64,000 nt of DNA from Litorimonas sp039975855 (GCA_039975855.1 JBDWGH010000002.1:186001-250000); one strand, 5' to 3'; shown: positions 32,733-42,643, counted from the first letter of the stretch. The notes: generated by a model from the sequence alone, not told the origin. Program-made: numbers and translations.

Positions 32733-33887
32733 CTAGTTGGATCGCGGAAGCTCTATCCCGCGGTGCAGATGCGCCGAGAGGATAAGGCCGAAGCCTCCCA
32801 TCACAGCCAAAATAACCGTGCCGCCATAGGAAATGAGCGGCAGCGGAACACCTACGACAGGCGCTAAGCCCATCACCATGCCCAAGTTAATGAATATATA
32901 GAGCGTGAATGTCATCGTTAGGCCCATAATCAGTAACTTGGAAAACATCTCTTTGCATTGCAGAGACAGCCAAATGCAGACGCTAATAACAGCCATGTAA
33001 AGCCCCATGGTCAACAATCCACCTATCAAACCGAACTCCTCTCCAATAACTGTGAAGATGAAATCAGTCCGGTTTTCGGGTACATATTCACCTTGGCGTT
33101 GCGTGCCGCGCATAAAGCCTTTTCCGTTCACGCCGCCGCTTCCGAGGGCAATTTTAGACTGGGTGATATGGTAGCTTGCCCCGGCAGGGTCCCGCGACGG
33201 GTCCAGGAAGGTCATCACGCGCTCTTGTTGGTAAGGTTTCAGACCATATTTAAAAAAGAGCGGAATAGCGACAGCAGCGAAAAGACTGGCAAATCCAATC
33301 ACGCGCAAAGAAATCCCGGCTAAAAACACCACCGCGACCCCAGTAGTGCCAAGTAAAAGCGTTGTTCCTAAATCCGGTTGCCGCAAGATAAGAGACATCG
33401 GCAAAGTCAGTAAAATCAACGCTCCCAATAACCCTGTGATATGGCTCACCCGGTCTGCAGGTAGGTCATGATAATATCGCGCCAACGCTAGAACGATAGC
33501 TGGTTTCATGATTTCAGACGGCTGCAATCGCGTAATTCCAAAGTCCAACCAGCGCACAGAGCCATTGATCTCAATACCAAAAAATTCAACGCCAATCAAA
33601 AGCGCAAGACCGACGGCGTAAACAGGATAGGCTATCCTGTACCAAAAGCGAATATCGATCAAAGCCACAGCCAGCATCACCAAACCACCAAATCCGACCC
33701 GGACAAAATGCTGAAACGCGCCATGTCGCCAGACGCCATCCGTGGCCGCAAAAATCATCGTCACACCAACAAGACCCAATACGCCGACAAGCGTGGGAAG
33801 CAGCCAATTGATTTCAAAAAGCTTGGTCGTCAGTGACCCGCCAGAAGCGGGCACTGCCCCGCGAAAACTCCCGCCGCGCGCAACCAT
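32733..33887 (-). CDS. rodA: Rod-shape SEDS glycosyltransferase RodA
   Basis: SEDS-family peptidoglycan polymerase of the elongasome. About ten helices, with family motifs GSVRWLDFGITRLQPSEIMK, LILRQPDLGTTLL, GKGFMRGTQRQGEYVPE (the large extracellular loop) and PLPLISYGGT. The start overlaps the mrdA stop by one base (TAATG), a sign of translational coupling; RodA and PBP2 act as a complex. At 384 aa it carries about 15 extra N-terminal residues relative to E. coli RodA. Last gene of the mre operon. Confidence 0.97.
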   Translation of the reverse strand: MVARGGSFRGAVPASGGSLTTKLFEINWLLPTLVGVLGLVGVTMIFAATDGVWRHGAFQHFVRVGFGGLVMLAVALIDIRFWYRIAYPVYAVGLALLIGVEFFGIEINGSVRWLDFGITRLQPSEIMKPAIVLALARYYHDLPADRVSHITGLLGALILLTLPMSLILRQPDLGTTLLLGTTGVAVVFLAGISLRVIGFASLFAAVAIPLFFKYGLKPYQQERVMTFLDPSRDPAGASYHITQSKIALGSGGVNGKGFMRGTQRQGEYVPENRTDFIFTVIGEEFGLIGGLLTMGLYMAVISVCIWLSLQCKEMFSKLLIMGLTMTFTLYIFINLGMVMGLAPVVGVPLPLISYGGTVILAVMGGFGLILSAHLHRGIELPRSN

Positions 33888-35779
33888 TAGTCCAAAGCTC
33901 CGGTGTCAGATGCGGATGCGCTACCAACGCCATCACGCCTTAGGGCTTCTCCCAAAACGGCCCTACTGATATCTGCCGCGCGTTTTGATCCGGAACCGCC
34001 ATGCTCAACAATGGTGCCAATTGCGAAGCGCGGGCGATCATAAGGGGCAAACCCTACAAAAATTGAATGATCTCGCAGTTTCCAAGGTAATTTTTCGTTC
34101 TTGCGTATCCCAGTTGCGCGCTCTGCTGAGCTGATACCGCGCACTTGTCCTGTGCCCGTCTTACCAGCCATTTCCATCCCGTTTACAGCGCTATCAGAGC
34201 CAAACGGATTTAGCCTATAGGCCGTCCCGCCCATTTCCGATGTGACGGCCCACATCGCGTCTCTAACATAGGCTAAATGTTCCGGGTTGAAATCTAGTGG
34301 TTCAAATGTCGGCAGCGTTTGACCAATCACCAGTTGAGGTACAACGGCATCTATGGTGTTCGCGATGCGCGCTGTCATAATTGCAAGTTGAAGCGGGGTC
34401 GCGAGAACGAACCCCTGTCCGATGGATGCGTTCAACGTATCACCCATCCGCCATCCGGTACCAAGCCGGTTTTGTTTCCACGCTCCATCAGGAACAATAC
34501 CGGAAATCGCGCCGCCAATTGATATGTCGTAAGTCTGCCCAAGACCAAGCCTACGGGCGACATCAGCTATGGCGTCAATGCCCACAATCTGTGAAATGTC
34601 ATAAAAATAAGTGTCGCAGCTATTTTTCAATGCATCCCGCATATCCATTTTACCGTGACCTTGTCGTTTCCAGCAATGGAAGGTGCGGTTACCCAATCTC
34701 ATTTTTCCAGAACAATATATGGTCTTGGTGGGATCAATCAGTCCTGACTCCAAAGCTGCAAGCATGACCGCCATTTTGAACGTGGACGCTGGCGGGTATC
34801 CCCCAGCAATGGCCTTATTATATTGCGGGCGCTTTGGATCATTATTCATGCGATCCATATCCGTTTGCGTCAGACCCGATACGAAGAGGTTCGCGTCAAA
34901 TGTTGGCATGGACAGCAATGTCCGCAGCTCGCCGGTAATAATGTCAATCACACAAACGCCGCCGCTGTCGTCACCTTCATCTTCCGTCGCAAATTGTTTA
35001 GCCGCAAATTCCTGCAGCTCAGCGTCCAATGTAAGCCAAACATCCTTCCCGGGCGTCGCTCGTGTATTGGGGTCAGGCCATTCACGAACGATCCGGCCAC
35101 GCGCATTCACTTCAACTTTTAATTTTCCAGATGAGCCCCGTAAGGTCTTTTCTTGCGCGGCCTCAATACCCGTCTTTCCAATCCGAAAAGTCGGCTGTTT
35201 CAGCAGTGGATCACCGTCAGCTTCAATGTCTTTCGTCCCCGCCCGGCCAATATAGCCCAATACGTGCGAGAATACCCCGTTCTCAGGATAGGCTCGACCT
35301 TGACCGGCTTCCGACACAATACCGGGCAAAGCATGTAACCGCATGTTCAAGGCACTAAAGGTTTCCCAATCAATATTGTCTTTTAGCAAGATAGGTACAA
35401 ACTTTGGATTTTGTCGAATGTCCTTTTTTATCCGCTCTCTTTGGCGGGAAGAAATTGGGCTGATACAAGAAACGCGATCCAAGGTTTTTTCGATTTCAGC
35501 TGTCCGCTCCGGTATCATGACCAACCGGAAATTCTGACGATTACGGGCCAAGGCGACGCCGAAACGGTCCCTAATTTCACCGCGTTCGGGCAGAAGCATG
35601 TTGAAATTAAAACGATTGTTTTCTGATAAAGACCGGTAGTCTTCAGCTTGTAAAACTTGGAGCTGATAAAGCCTTGCCGCAAGAACTCCGAAAACGCCAA
35701 TTCCGCCGGCACCTAAAATAGCGGTCCGGCGGGTGACAAGATTTTTATCGACTTTGTTTTGGGACGAGATTGGCGGCAT
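33887..35779 (-). CDS. mrdA: Penicillin-binding protein 2 (elongasome transpeptidase)
   Basis: Class B PBP that cross-links peptidoglycan during elongation. One N-terminal helix (AILGAGGIGVFGVLAARLY), a pedestal region, then the transpeptidase domain with the active-site Ser in PPASTFK (Ser332), the SCD variant of SxN in LKNSCDTYFYD, and KTGTGQV. At 630 aa the length is normal. I chose ATG 35779, 5 bases after the mreD stop, over a TTG inside mreD. Operon order mreB-mreC-mreD-mrdA-rodA is the standard alphaproteobacterial one. Confidence 0.97.
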   Translation of the reverse strand: MPPISSQNKVDKNLVTRRTAILGAGGIGVFGVLAARLYQLQVLQAEDYRSLSENNRFNFNMLLPERGEIRDRFGVALARNRQNFRLVMIPERTAEIEKTLDRVSCISPISSRQRERIKKDIRQNPKFVPILLKDNIDWETFSALNMRLHALPGIVSEAGQGRAYPENGVFSHVLGYIGRAGTKDIEADGDPLLKQPTFRIGKTGIEAAQEKTLRGSSGKLKVEVNARGRIVREWPDPNTRATPGKDVWLTLDAELQEFAAKQFATEDEGDDSGGVCVIDIITGELRTLLSMPTFDANLFVSGLTQTDMDRMNNDPKRPQYNKAIAGGYPPASTFKMAVMLAALESGLIDPTKTIYCSGKMRLGNRTFHCWKRQGHGKMDMRDALKNSCDTYFYDISQIVGIDAIADVARRLGLGQTYDISIGGAISGIVPDGAWKQNRLGTGWRMGDTLNASIGQGFVLATPLQLAIMTARIANTIDAVVPQLVIGQTLPTFEPLDFNPEHLAYVRDAMWAVTSEMGGTAYRLNPFGSDSAVNGMEMAGKTGTGQVRGISSAERATGIRKNEKLPWKLRDHSIFVGFAPYDRPRFAIGTIVEHGGSGSKRAADISRAVLGEALRRDGVGSASASDTGALD

Positions 35780-35784
35780 ATTAT

Positions 35785-36309
35785 CTAGCCCCAATCTTCA
35801 CTATCACTGAAACGCAGAGCAAGACCGTGCCGCAGTAATAGGAATAGTGGCAACAGCACCGTCGCAAAGATCATCTGACGTCCAAGCGCTGCGAAGTCAG
35901 GCCATAGTCCGAATACAAAATATCCAGAGGCAGACAAAACAACGATTGCCAGTCCGCAAGTTGCGAGCCAGACTAAACATAGGCTGATTGGCGCAAAAGG
36001 AGAGCTCCGAAGTTCCGGTCTTAAAAACCCCCAGACCAACACAAATAAAAGCGCCCATTGACCGGTTATACCTCCCGTCGCCCAATCCGTGAACAATCCG
36101 GCTAGAAAAACAAGGGGTAAAGAAATCAACGTATTCGCTCGTCTTGGCCAAATCGCGAGAACGAGCAGCGGAATGAAACCAAACCCGATACGAGCTCCAA
36201 ACATATTCAATCCAGCGATTGAAGAAGATGCAGCAATTAACAATGCAACACCGGCGACGATAGCGGGGAGAACTTTGCGGTTCTGCGTTTGGACATCCAT
36301 AAACGTCAT
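35785..36309 (-). CDS. mreD: Rod-shape determining protein MreD
   Basis: Inner-membrane protein of the elongasome with five to six hydrophobic helices and no known enzymatic activity. MreD sequences are poorly conserved; the call rests on size (174 aa), hydrophobic profile, the GxFTDWATGGITGQWALLF segment and position between mreC and mrdA. ATG overlaps the mreC stop (ATGA), so it is translationally coupled. Confidence 0.92.
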   Translation of the reverse strand: MTFMDVQTQNRKVLPAIVAGVALLIAASSSIAGLNMFGARIGFGFIPLLVLAIWPRRANTLISLPLVFLAGLFTDWATGGITGQWALLFVLVWGFLRPELRSSPFAPISLCLVWLATCGLAIVVLSASGYFVFGLWPDFAALGRQMIFATVLLPLFLLLRHGLALRFSDSEDWG

Positions 36310-37163
36310 GGCGTATCACCACCGTCTTGGTCAGCTTCCGGCGGCGCAACTATTTTAACAAAAGGCGAAACCCAAACCCAGTCTAATGGTACAGACTCGG
36401 TTGATAACCTTACTCGCAACCCTCCCGCTTCTCCAGATATGACTTCGCCAATCTGAAGCCCGCGTGGCAATGACCCGTCATCACCCGAGGAGATAACCCG
36501 ATCACCCACCATCCAGTTTTCGCGCTGGTTGATAAAAGACAGCTTCGGAAGTGGCGAGTTATCACCGGCCAATATGGCTGTCGCACCTGATCGCACCGAA
36601 GCCACGGCAATGCGGCTGTTCAGATCAGAGACACGCAAAACGCGGGTTGTATTTGGCCCAACGTTAATCACATGCCCCACGAGACCCTCTGTCGACATCA
36701 CTGGATTTCCAACATGCACGCCGTCTTTTGCACCCACATTCAAAAGCAGGGAGCGCACGAACGGGCCATCTGTCTCGCCAATGGCGCGAGCTGCGATCTT
36801 TCGCAAAGGGATGTCCGTTTCTGTATCAACACCCAATATCGCTTCGTACCGCGCGACTTTGACGGCTAAATTATCGTACCGGGCCTGTCGGTCTCGCAAA
36901 ATCTCTATTTCATTTCGGAGCTTTTCATTATCGGCCAAGGCCGAGCTTCGATCGTCCAATCCAGAGAAAAAACCTTCGATACCTCTGAGCGGGACGGCCA
37001 ATGCAGCGGCAAGCGGCGCAACCGTTTCTTGTGTCGCTGTTTCGAGACCAGATGCCGTTTGGTTAGAACCACGCTGCAGGCTGATGAGTAAGCTGGAAAT
37101 GATAATGGCCGCTAGCAGGGCAATACGGGTTATGCCTCCGTTAGGACGTTCCCTGCCTCGCAT
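36306..37163 (-). CDS. mreC: Rod-shape determining protein MreC
   Basis: Periplasmic scaffold of the elongasome. It has a short cytoplasmic N-terminus, one helix (IALLAAIIISSLLISL), a coiled coil (LADNEKLRNEIEILRDRQAR) and the beta-barrel domain with GAKDGVHVGNPVMSTEGLVG and SGDDGSLPRGLQIGEV. At 285 aa the length is normal. AAGGATG precedes the ATG. It starts 47 bases after the mreB stop. Confidence 0.96.
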   Translation of the reverse strand: MRGRERPNGGITRIALLAAIIISSLLISLQRGSNQTASGLETATQETVAPLAAALAVPLRGIEGFFSGLDDRSSALADNEKLRNEIEILRDRQARYDNLAVKVARYEAILGVDTETDIPLRKIAARAIGETDGPFVRSLLLNVGAKDGVHVGNPVMSTEGLVGHVINVGPNTTRVLRVSDLNSRIAVASVRSGATAILAGDNSPLPKLSFINQRENWMVGDRVISSGDDGSLPRGLQIGEVISGEAGGLRVRLSTESVPLDWVWVSPFVKIVAPPEADQDGGDTP

Positions 37164-37210
37164 TGCTCATCCTTTAAATTTAGGCCTCACAGCCCCGCTA
37201 TCAGTCAGAG

Positions 37211-38248
37211 CTAAACGCCAGCTTCGAGGACTATTTTCCACTTTTTCAAATTCTCAACCACGGTACCAGAGCCACGTACGACGCACGACAATGGATCATC
37301 AGCGATAGAGACCGGCAAACCTGTTCGTTCGCGCAACTCGACATCCAGATTGCGAAGCAAAGCCCCGCCGCCTGTCAGCATGATACCTTTATCAACGATA
37401 TCGGCCGCCAATTCGGGCGGCGTGGCTTCCAGTGCTAATTTCACGGCTTCCACAATTTGCTCAACTGGCTCTTCCAGGCTCTCAGCAATCATCGCTTCAT
37501 TGATTGCGATCTCGCGTGGCACGCCATTCATCAGATCTCGGCCTTTGATCTGAACCGTCATACCTTCACCATCTTCCGGTGTCATGGCAGAGCCTATTTC
37601 TTTCTTAACGCGTTCCGCACTCATTTCACCGAGAAGCAAGTTCGTCGTACGGCGGACATATTGGATAATTGCATCATCCATCTTATCGCCGCCAACGCGT
37701 ACCGACCGAGAGTAAACCATACCGTCGAGCGACAATACCGCGATCTCAGTTGTTCCGCCCCCGATATCGACGACCATTGACCCGGATGGCTCATGGATAG
37801 GCAACCCAGCGCCAAGCGCCGCCGCCATCGGTTCATAAACGATATATACTTTGGAGGCGCCAGCTTGTTGTGCGGATTGGTAAATCGCCCGTTTCTCAAC
37901 GGCGGTTGCGCCAGCAGGCACACAAATCACAACCTTCGTGCCACCAAAGCGAAATTTCTTTTTATTCACTTTTTCAATGAAGTGCTTAATCATGGCTTCA
38001 GCGACTTCAAAGTCGGCGATCACACCATCTTTCATCGGTCTGATGGCCTCGATATTTCCCGGTGTCCGGCCCAACATCATACGGGCATCTTCGCCAACAG
38101 CATGTACGACTTTACGTCCGTTTCGAACGGAGTACGCGACAACAGACGGTTCGTTTAAAACGATATCCCGCCCTTTCGCATAAATAAGCGTATTCGCCGT
38201 ACCCAAATCGATTGCGAGGTCTGTAGAAAATGCGTCAAAGATAGACAT
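37211..38248 (-). CDS. mreB: Rod-shape determining protein MreB (actin homologue)
   Basis: Cytoskeletal ATPase that positions cell-wall synthesis. Actin-fold motifs are intact: phosphate 1 DLAIDLGTANTLIY, phosphate 2 MVVDIGGGTTEIAVLSLDG, and adenosine motif GIMLTGGGALLRNLD. ATG 38248 gives 345 aa; the TTG two codons upstream is unlikely. First gene of the operon. A 36-base inverted repeat lies about 65 bases upstream. Confidence 0.98.
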   Translation of the reverse strand: MSIFDAFSTDLAIDLGTANTLIYAKGRDIVLNEPSVVAYSVRNGRKVVHAVGEDARMMLGRTPGNIEAIRPMKDGVIADFEVAEAMIKHFIEKVNKKKFRFGGTKVVICVPAGATAVEKRAIYQSAQQAGASKVYIVYEPMAAALGAGLPIHEPSGSMVVDIGGGTTEIAVLSLDGMVYSRSVRVGGDKMDDAIIQYVRRTTNLLLGEMSAERVKKEIGSAMTPEDGEGMTVQIKGRDLMNGVPREIAINEAMIAESLEEPVEQIVEAVKLALEATPPELAADIVDKGIMLTGGGALLRNLDVELRERTGLPVSIADDPLSCVVRGSGTVVENLKKWKIVLEAGV

Positions 38249-38314
38249 GGTCAATCCGGTTCATGTGGCCACAAATTTAGCGCCTTAAATACGCAGCCCG
38301 ATTAAGTATAGTGA

Positions 38315-38350
38315 ATCAGTTATTACCGACACCCCTTTGTCGGAACTGAT
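38315..38350. repeat. Interrupted inverted repeat upstream of mreB
   Basis: ATCAGTT-(4-base bulge)-CCGACA pairs with TGTCGG-AACTGAT across a 6-base loop, giving 13 bp in total. It sits between mreB and the VTT-protein gene. No T-run follows on either strand, so it is probably not a terminator. It may be a 5'-leader hairpin or a protein site. Confidence 0.5.
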
Positions 38351-38418
38351 GATTAACCTTTAACTAATTTGCAAGGCAGTCACGCGCTTAATCCGCGAAT
38401 TCGCTGCATTTTTTCGCT

Positions 38419-39075
38419 TTAAATGGGCGAACGCGCCTCTAAACGCTTTCGAGCGAACCAAGACAGCAAAATCGCAAGGCCTGCCAAGCCGGCAAAAAAT
38501 ACGGCCATCAAGCTTCCAGAAAGACCCGAAATCAAGCCTTGGCTGATGAGACAAACGACCACAATTTTCGGAATAATTCCGATTGATGTGCCCGCCACAA
38601 AATGCCGAAATTTCATCCGAGATACACCCGCTGCAAGGTTGACCAAAATAGCTGGTCCTGTCGGCACAAGACGCACAACGAGACTCGTCATAAACCCGTT
38701 TTTGCGGACAGCGGCTGATAACTTTCGAATTAATTTTGCGTCTAAGCGCCGGAGGCGTTCTGCGCCCACGCCATGCCCGATCCAAAACCCTAACATTGCG
38801 GCTGCAAGGCTCCCAATCCAGGACAAGAGACCTCCTTCCCAAATGCCAAAGGCAAGCACCGTCCCTGTGATCAACATCCATTGCGGTGCGCCAATAAATG
38901 CAAGCCCACAAAAAAGAGCAATTGTGATCGGTACCGCCCATGGTGATTCAGACAGATATTGCATCATGGCAAAGAACTCACCCTGATCAATATCGAAGGC
39001 TTGCTGAGCCCCTACGACCAAAACGACAGGGATAAGGAGGCTGGCGATGAGCCAAAATAGTGTTCGCGCGTTCAA
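38419..39075 (-). CDS. TVP38/TMEM64-type (VTT domain) membrane protein
   Basis: Distant DedA relative with the VTT-domain core. Hydrophobic helices at residues about 7-25, 48-62 and 65-95 surround FIGAPQWMLITGTVLAFGIW. The conserved arginine-proline block VVRLVPTGPAILVNLAAG and the SRMKFRHFVAGTSIGIIP segment follow. The function is probably lipid scrambling or export. It overlaps the miaA stop by 4 bases and is the last gene of the folA-hflKC-degP-miaA run. Confidence 0.85.
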   Translation of the reverse strand: MNARTLFWLIASLLIPVVLVVGAQQAFDIDQGEFFAMMQYLSESPWAVPITIALFCGLAFIGAPQWMLITGTVLAFGIWEGGLLSWIGSLAAAMLGFWIGHGVGAERLRRLDAKLIRKLSAAVRKNGFMTSLVVRLVPTGPAILVNLAAGVSRMKFRHFVAGTSIGIIPKIVVVCLISQGLISGLSGSLMAVFFAGLAGLAILLSWFARKRLEARSPI

Positions 39076-39989
39076 AACTCTAAACCCAATAGAGATCTTA
39101 AATACTGATCTTGATCATTTTGGTCTTTTAAAAACTCCCCTTTCGGAGGTTGATTTCTGAACCATGTCATTTGCCGCTTCGCGAAACGTCGGCTTTCACG
39201 TTTTGCATCCTCGATAGCTTCATCAAGGGTGCCTAAGTCGCTGAAATACTTTTGGAGCTGCCGAAGGCCAATTGCCTTCATGACTGGCAAAGTTTCATCA
39301 TAGCCTTTTGCAAACACTGATTTCGCCTCCTCCAGGCCGCCAGCGCGCAGCATCTCGTCATAGCGCGCATTGATACGCGCATAGAGCATTTCCCGCGGCG
39401 GCGTCAGGACACAATATCTTGCAAAGCGTGACGGAATGATTGGGTGTGTTTCGGCTTGCCATATGGAGAGTGCCTGTCCTGTCCCTTTGGCGACACTCAC
39501 AATGCGCTGCAAACGTTGCGGATCATTGCCCAGCACACGCGCTGTTGCGACGGGATCCAGCCGCTCTGCTTCCGCACGTAAGCTTTCAATGCCGTCACGT
39601 GCCAAGGCGGCCGCGGTTTCATCAGATACAAGCTTTGAAACGGGCGGAATATCCGCCATGCCTTGTAAAAGTGCTCGAAAGTAAAGCCCCGTACCCCCAA
39701 TGAGGATCGGAGTTTTGTCTCGCGCGAGTATGTCTATGATAAGAGGTTCGACATCGCGGAGCCACTCCCCCGTTGAATATCGAACGTCTCCGGCGACATG
39801 TCCAAAAAGGTGGTGCGGCAGGCCCTCCATTTCATTCTGGGTTGGGCGGGCAGACAAGATTTGGAGGTCGGCGTAAACCTGCAACGCATCGGCGTTTATG
39901 ATTTCGCCATCCAACGCTTTAGCAACTTTTAAGGCGAAAGCGCTCTTACCGCTCGCTGTTGGGCCCGCGATGCAGATGATAGGTTTCAT
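39072..39989 (-). CDS. miaA: tRNA dimethylallyltransferase MiaA
   Basis: Adds a dimethylallyl group to A37 of tRNAs that read codons beginning with U. P-loop GPTASGKSAFALKVAKAL, catalytic-site NADALQVYADLQILSARP, GGTGLYFRALLQG, and the C-terminal KRESRRFAKRQMTWFR block are all present. At 305 aa the length is normal. It begins 24 bases after the degP stop. Confidence 0.97.
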   Translation of the reverse strand: MKPIICIAGPTASGKSAFALKVAKALDGEIINADALQVYADLQILSARPTQNEMEGLPHHLFGHVAGDVRYSTGEWLRDVEPLIIDILARDKTPILIGGTGLYFRALLQGMADIPPVSKLVSDETAAALARDGIESLRAEAERLDPVATARVLGNDPQRLQRIVSVAKGTGQALSIWQAETHPIIPSRFARYCVLTPPREMLYARINARYDEMLRAGGLEEAKSVFAKGYDETLPVMKAIGLRQLQKYFSDLGTLDEAIEDAKRESRRFAKRQMTWFRNQPPKGEFLKDQNDQDQYLRSLLGLEF

Positions 39990-40013
39990 GAGACGAGCCT
40001 CATTTCGGAGAGG

Positions 40014-41441
40014 CTAGCTCGTGGGGTTCAGGGCGTAGAAAATGTAATTCCCACCGCGATTAATCAGCAAAGTCACAGGTTCATCCTGCTCGCTCGCCGC
40101 CTCCATCGCCTCCGCAAATTCCGCAGGGGTGGAAATCCGTTCGAATCCAACTTCCTCAATGATGTCACCCTTGAGAATTTTCCCACTAGCTGTGGCGCGT
40201 TTGTCAACTTTAACAACACGGACCCCTTTTATGTCTTCATCAATACGGTTTCGGTCGCGCACATCCGCGCTCAATGCCTCAACTGAAATCCCCGCAACAG
40301 ATCGTTCCGCATTCCCCGCGGCAACTTCTCGGCGGATTTTTTCTTCATCGGTGACCTGTTCTTTTAACCGTTCAATCGTGACCGTCAGCGTTCTACGTTT
40401 CTTCTTCCGTAAGATTTCAATCTCAATGGGTTTGTCGATTTCCGCTTCGGCCACACGGCGAGACAATAGCCGTGATGCTTCGAGAGGTTTGCCGCCAATG
40501 GAGAGGATTAAATCTCCACGTTGCAATCCGCCTTTATCTGCTGGGCTATCGGCGACGACGGAGCGGACCAGAGCGCCCTGTGCTTTATCCAAGCCATAGC
40601 TGCGCGCAATCGCGTTACTGACAGCCTGGGGGCGAACACCAAGATAGCCTCGGCGGGTCTCACCAAATTCGATCAGTTGTTCTGCGATAGATTGTGCGAG
40701 TTCTGCTGGAACAGAAAAGCTGATTCCGACGCTGCCACCTGTGGGGGATAAAATCGCGGTATTCACACCAATAACTTCTCCGTCCATATTAAACAGCGGT
40801 CCACCAGAGTTACCGCGGTTGATCGCAACATCTGTCTGGATGAAATCATCATAAGCACCAGACGAAATATCGCGGTTTCGCGCTGAAATAATCCCCGCTG
40901 CGACAGAACCAGAATACCCAAACGGGTTGCCGATGGCGATGACCCATTCGCCAACTTCGGCGGCGTCGCTATCGCCCCATGGCACAGCAGGTATGTCTGC
41001 ATTTGCCTCAATCTTCAAAACAGCAATATCTGTCGCCGGATCCCGGCCAATAAGCGCGGCTTCGTATGTATCCCCATTTGGGAATGAAACTTCGATCAAA
41101 TCGGCATCTTCAATCACGTGGTTATTCGTAACAATGTGGCCTTGGTCGTCGATAACAAATCCAGACCCTAAAGCTTTGCTGACTCGACCATCGCGATCTG
41201 TGCGTCCGCCAAAAAAGTCGTTGAACCGCTCTAATGGCGACCCTTCCTCAAACGGTTTGGCTTCGGAGGTATCAATCTCAATTGTTTGAGCCGTTGAAAT
41301 ATTCACAACAGCCGGAGATAGCCGCTTGGCCAATTCCGTAAAACCATCCGGCGTGCCTCGCGCTTCGGCGATAGTCGGCGTCACCGCAAAAGCAGCAACA
41401 GCAAAAACGAGAGAAAGAGCGGCGGAACGAAGCAGTGTCAT
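40014..41441 (-). CDS. degP: Periplasmic serine protease DegP/HtrA (Do family)
   Basis: Protease and chaperone for misfolded envelope proteins. Signal peptide about residues 1-27 (ending IAEA). Catalytic triad His108 (NNHVIE), Asp138 (DPATDIAVL), Ser212 (RGNSGGPL). Two PDZ domains follow (about 255-355, GYLGVRPQAV and LQRGDLILSIGGKPL; and about 380-470, GISVEAL and LKGDIIEEVGFERI). At 475 aa it is typical of the Do family. In this position after hflKC it is standard for the class. Confidence 0.96.
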   Translation of the reverse strand: MTLLRSAALSLVFAVAAFAVTPTIAEARGTPDGFTELAKRLSPAVVNISTAQTIEIDTSEAKPFEEGSPLERFNDFFGGRTDRDGRVSKALGSGFVIDDQGHIVTNNHVIEDADLIEVSFPNGDTYEAALIGRDPATDIAVLKIEANADIPAVPWGDSDAAEVGEWVIAIGNPFGYSGSVAAGIISARNRDISSGAYDDFIQTDVAINRGNSGGPLFNMDGEVIGVNTAILSPTGGSVGISFSVPAELAQSIAEQLIEFGETRRGYLGVRPQAVSNAIARSYGLDKAQGALVRSVVADSPADKGGLQRGDLILSIGGKPLEASRLLSRRVAEAEIDKPIEIEILRKKKRRTLTVTIERLKEQVTDEEKIRREVAAGNAERSVAGISVEALSADVRDRNRIDEDIKGVRVVKVDKRATASGKILKGDIIEEVGFERISTPAEFAEAMEAASEQDEPVTLLINRGGNYIFYALNPTS

Positions 41442-41525
41442 AAACTTACCCTAGCGATATGAGCCGCGCTGCCAAGGGCAACACTGCGTCATCACGCTTA
41501 CAATTGCGTCATTGAAGCCCAAGCC

Positions 41526-41729
41526 TCATTGCAAAATGAGCTTTGCCCCGATGGCGAATAAGCAAGTCCCGACAAAGACCGCAAAGGCGCCGCCGATATG
41601 CAAGTCTCGATCTGAGACTTGGCTCATCATTTGATCATAGGCGCGGCGCATGGCTGTGGGCGCAATCGCCCACATGAGACCTTCGAGCAGGATGAACCCG
41701 CCAATAGCGACAAGTACTATTGCACCCAT
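41526..41729 (-). CDS. DUF2065 (YjeT-like) small membrane protein
   Basis: 67 residues with two helices (AIVLVAIGGFILLEGLMWAI and HIGGAFAVFVGTCLFAIGAK), matching the YjeT/DUF2065 family that commonly follows hflC. It lies 9 bases after hflC. Function unknown; perhaps a small accessory of the HflKC-FtsH assembly, judging only by gene order. Confidence 0.8.
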   Translation of the reverse strand: MGAIVLVAIGGFILLEGLMWAIAPTAMRRAYDQMMSQVSDRDLHIGGAFAVFVGTCLFAIGAKLILQ

Positions 41730-41738
41730 AACGGCCGC

Positions 41739-42641
41739 CTAGCGGCGACCGCGGACGCCGCCTTGGTTATCTAAATAACCCAGAAAATCGCTATCAGGCG
41801 ACAAGACATAAGTGGTGCTGCCAACGAGACCTTTTTCATAGGCTTGCATCGACCGATAGAACGCAAAGAACTCAGGATCCTTATTGTAGGCCTCAGCGTA
41901 GATCGCATTTCGTTTCTGGTCACCCTCACCGCGAATAATCTCGGCATCACGCCGCGCATTCGCAAGAAGAATTTCAACTTCCTTGTCAGCTTCCGCAGTA
42001 ATGGTTCGTTTGGACCGCTCGCCCTCTCCGCGCTTTTCTGCAGATTGCTCCTGTCGATCCGCAGCCATACGCTCAAAGACTCGGTCGGCGTTTTCTTGCG
42101 GTAGGTCGGCGCGCTTAATCCGTACATCTTCAATCACAAGGCCGAACTTACCGGCAACAGCCCGCGCATTCGCACGGGTCTCAATCGCGTTCATAAGATC
42201 AACGCGCTGGCCTGAGATAATTTCTTGCGACTCAACGGAACCCAGAACGTCACGAATGAGAGAGTCGAGAACGTTGCTCATTTGAATTTCAGCCCGAGGA
42301 CGGGTTGCAAATGCTTCGTAGAAAGACCGAACGTCGGTAATTCTGTATCGGATAAAAGCATCAACCAAAAGACGCTCTTGGTCTGAGGCCAAAATGGGTT
42401 GTGCTTTGAGATCAAGAACAAGGTTCTTGCGATCATAATGCGTTACATTTTCGATGAAAGGGACTTTAAACTTCAATCCGGCATCCTCTTCAACGCCGAA
42501 TGCATTTTCAGTTCGAACAGGTTCACCGAAGCGTAAGACCAAGCTCTGCTTGTCCTCGCGTGTTGTGTAAAAGACTTGGCTAAGGATAATAATCGCGACG
42601 ATTAAAATGCCGCCAAAGAGGAATAGTTTGTTCTGGTTCAT
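41739..42641 (-). CDS. hflC: HflC, SPFH-domain regulator of FtsH
   Basis: With HflK it forms the large membrane cage around the FtsH protease. One N-terminal helix (LFLFGGILIVAIIILSQVFY), SPFH/band-7 domain (LRFGEPVRTENAFGVEEDAG, FIRYRITDVRSFYEA), and the C-terminal coil (EKRGEGERSKRTITAEADKE, ILLANARRDAEIIRGEGD). At 300 aa the length is normal. It starts 2 bases after hflK. Confidence 0.96.
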   Translation of the reverse strand: MNQNKLFLFGGILIVAIIILSQVFYTTREDKQSLVLRFGEPVRTENAFGVEEDAGLKFKVPFIENVTHYDRKNLVLDLKAQPILASDQERLLVDAFIRYRITDVRSFYEAFATRPRAEIQMSNVLDSLIRDVLGSVESQEIISGQRVDLMNAIETRANARAVAGKFGLVIEDVRIKRADLPQENADRVFERMAADRQEQSAEKRGEGERSKRTITAEADKEVEILLANARRDAEIIRGEGDQKRNAIYAEAYNKDPEFFAFYRSMQAYEKGLVGSTTYVLSPDSDFLGYLDNQGGVRGRR

Positions 42642-42643
42642 GA

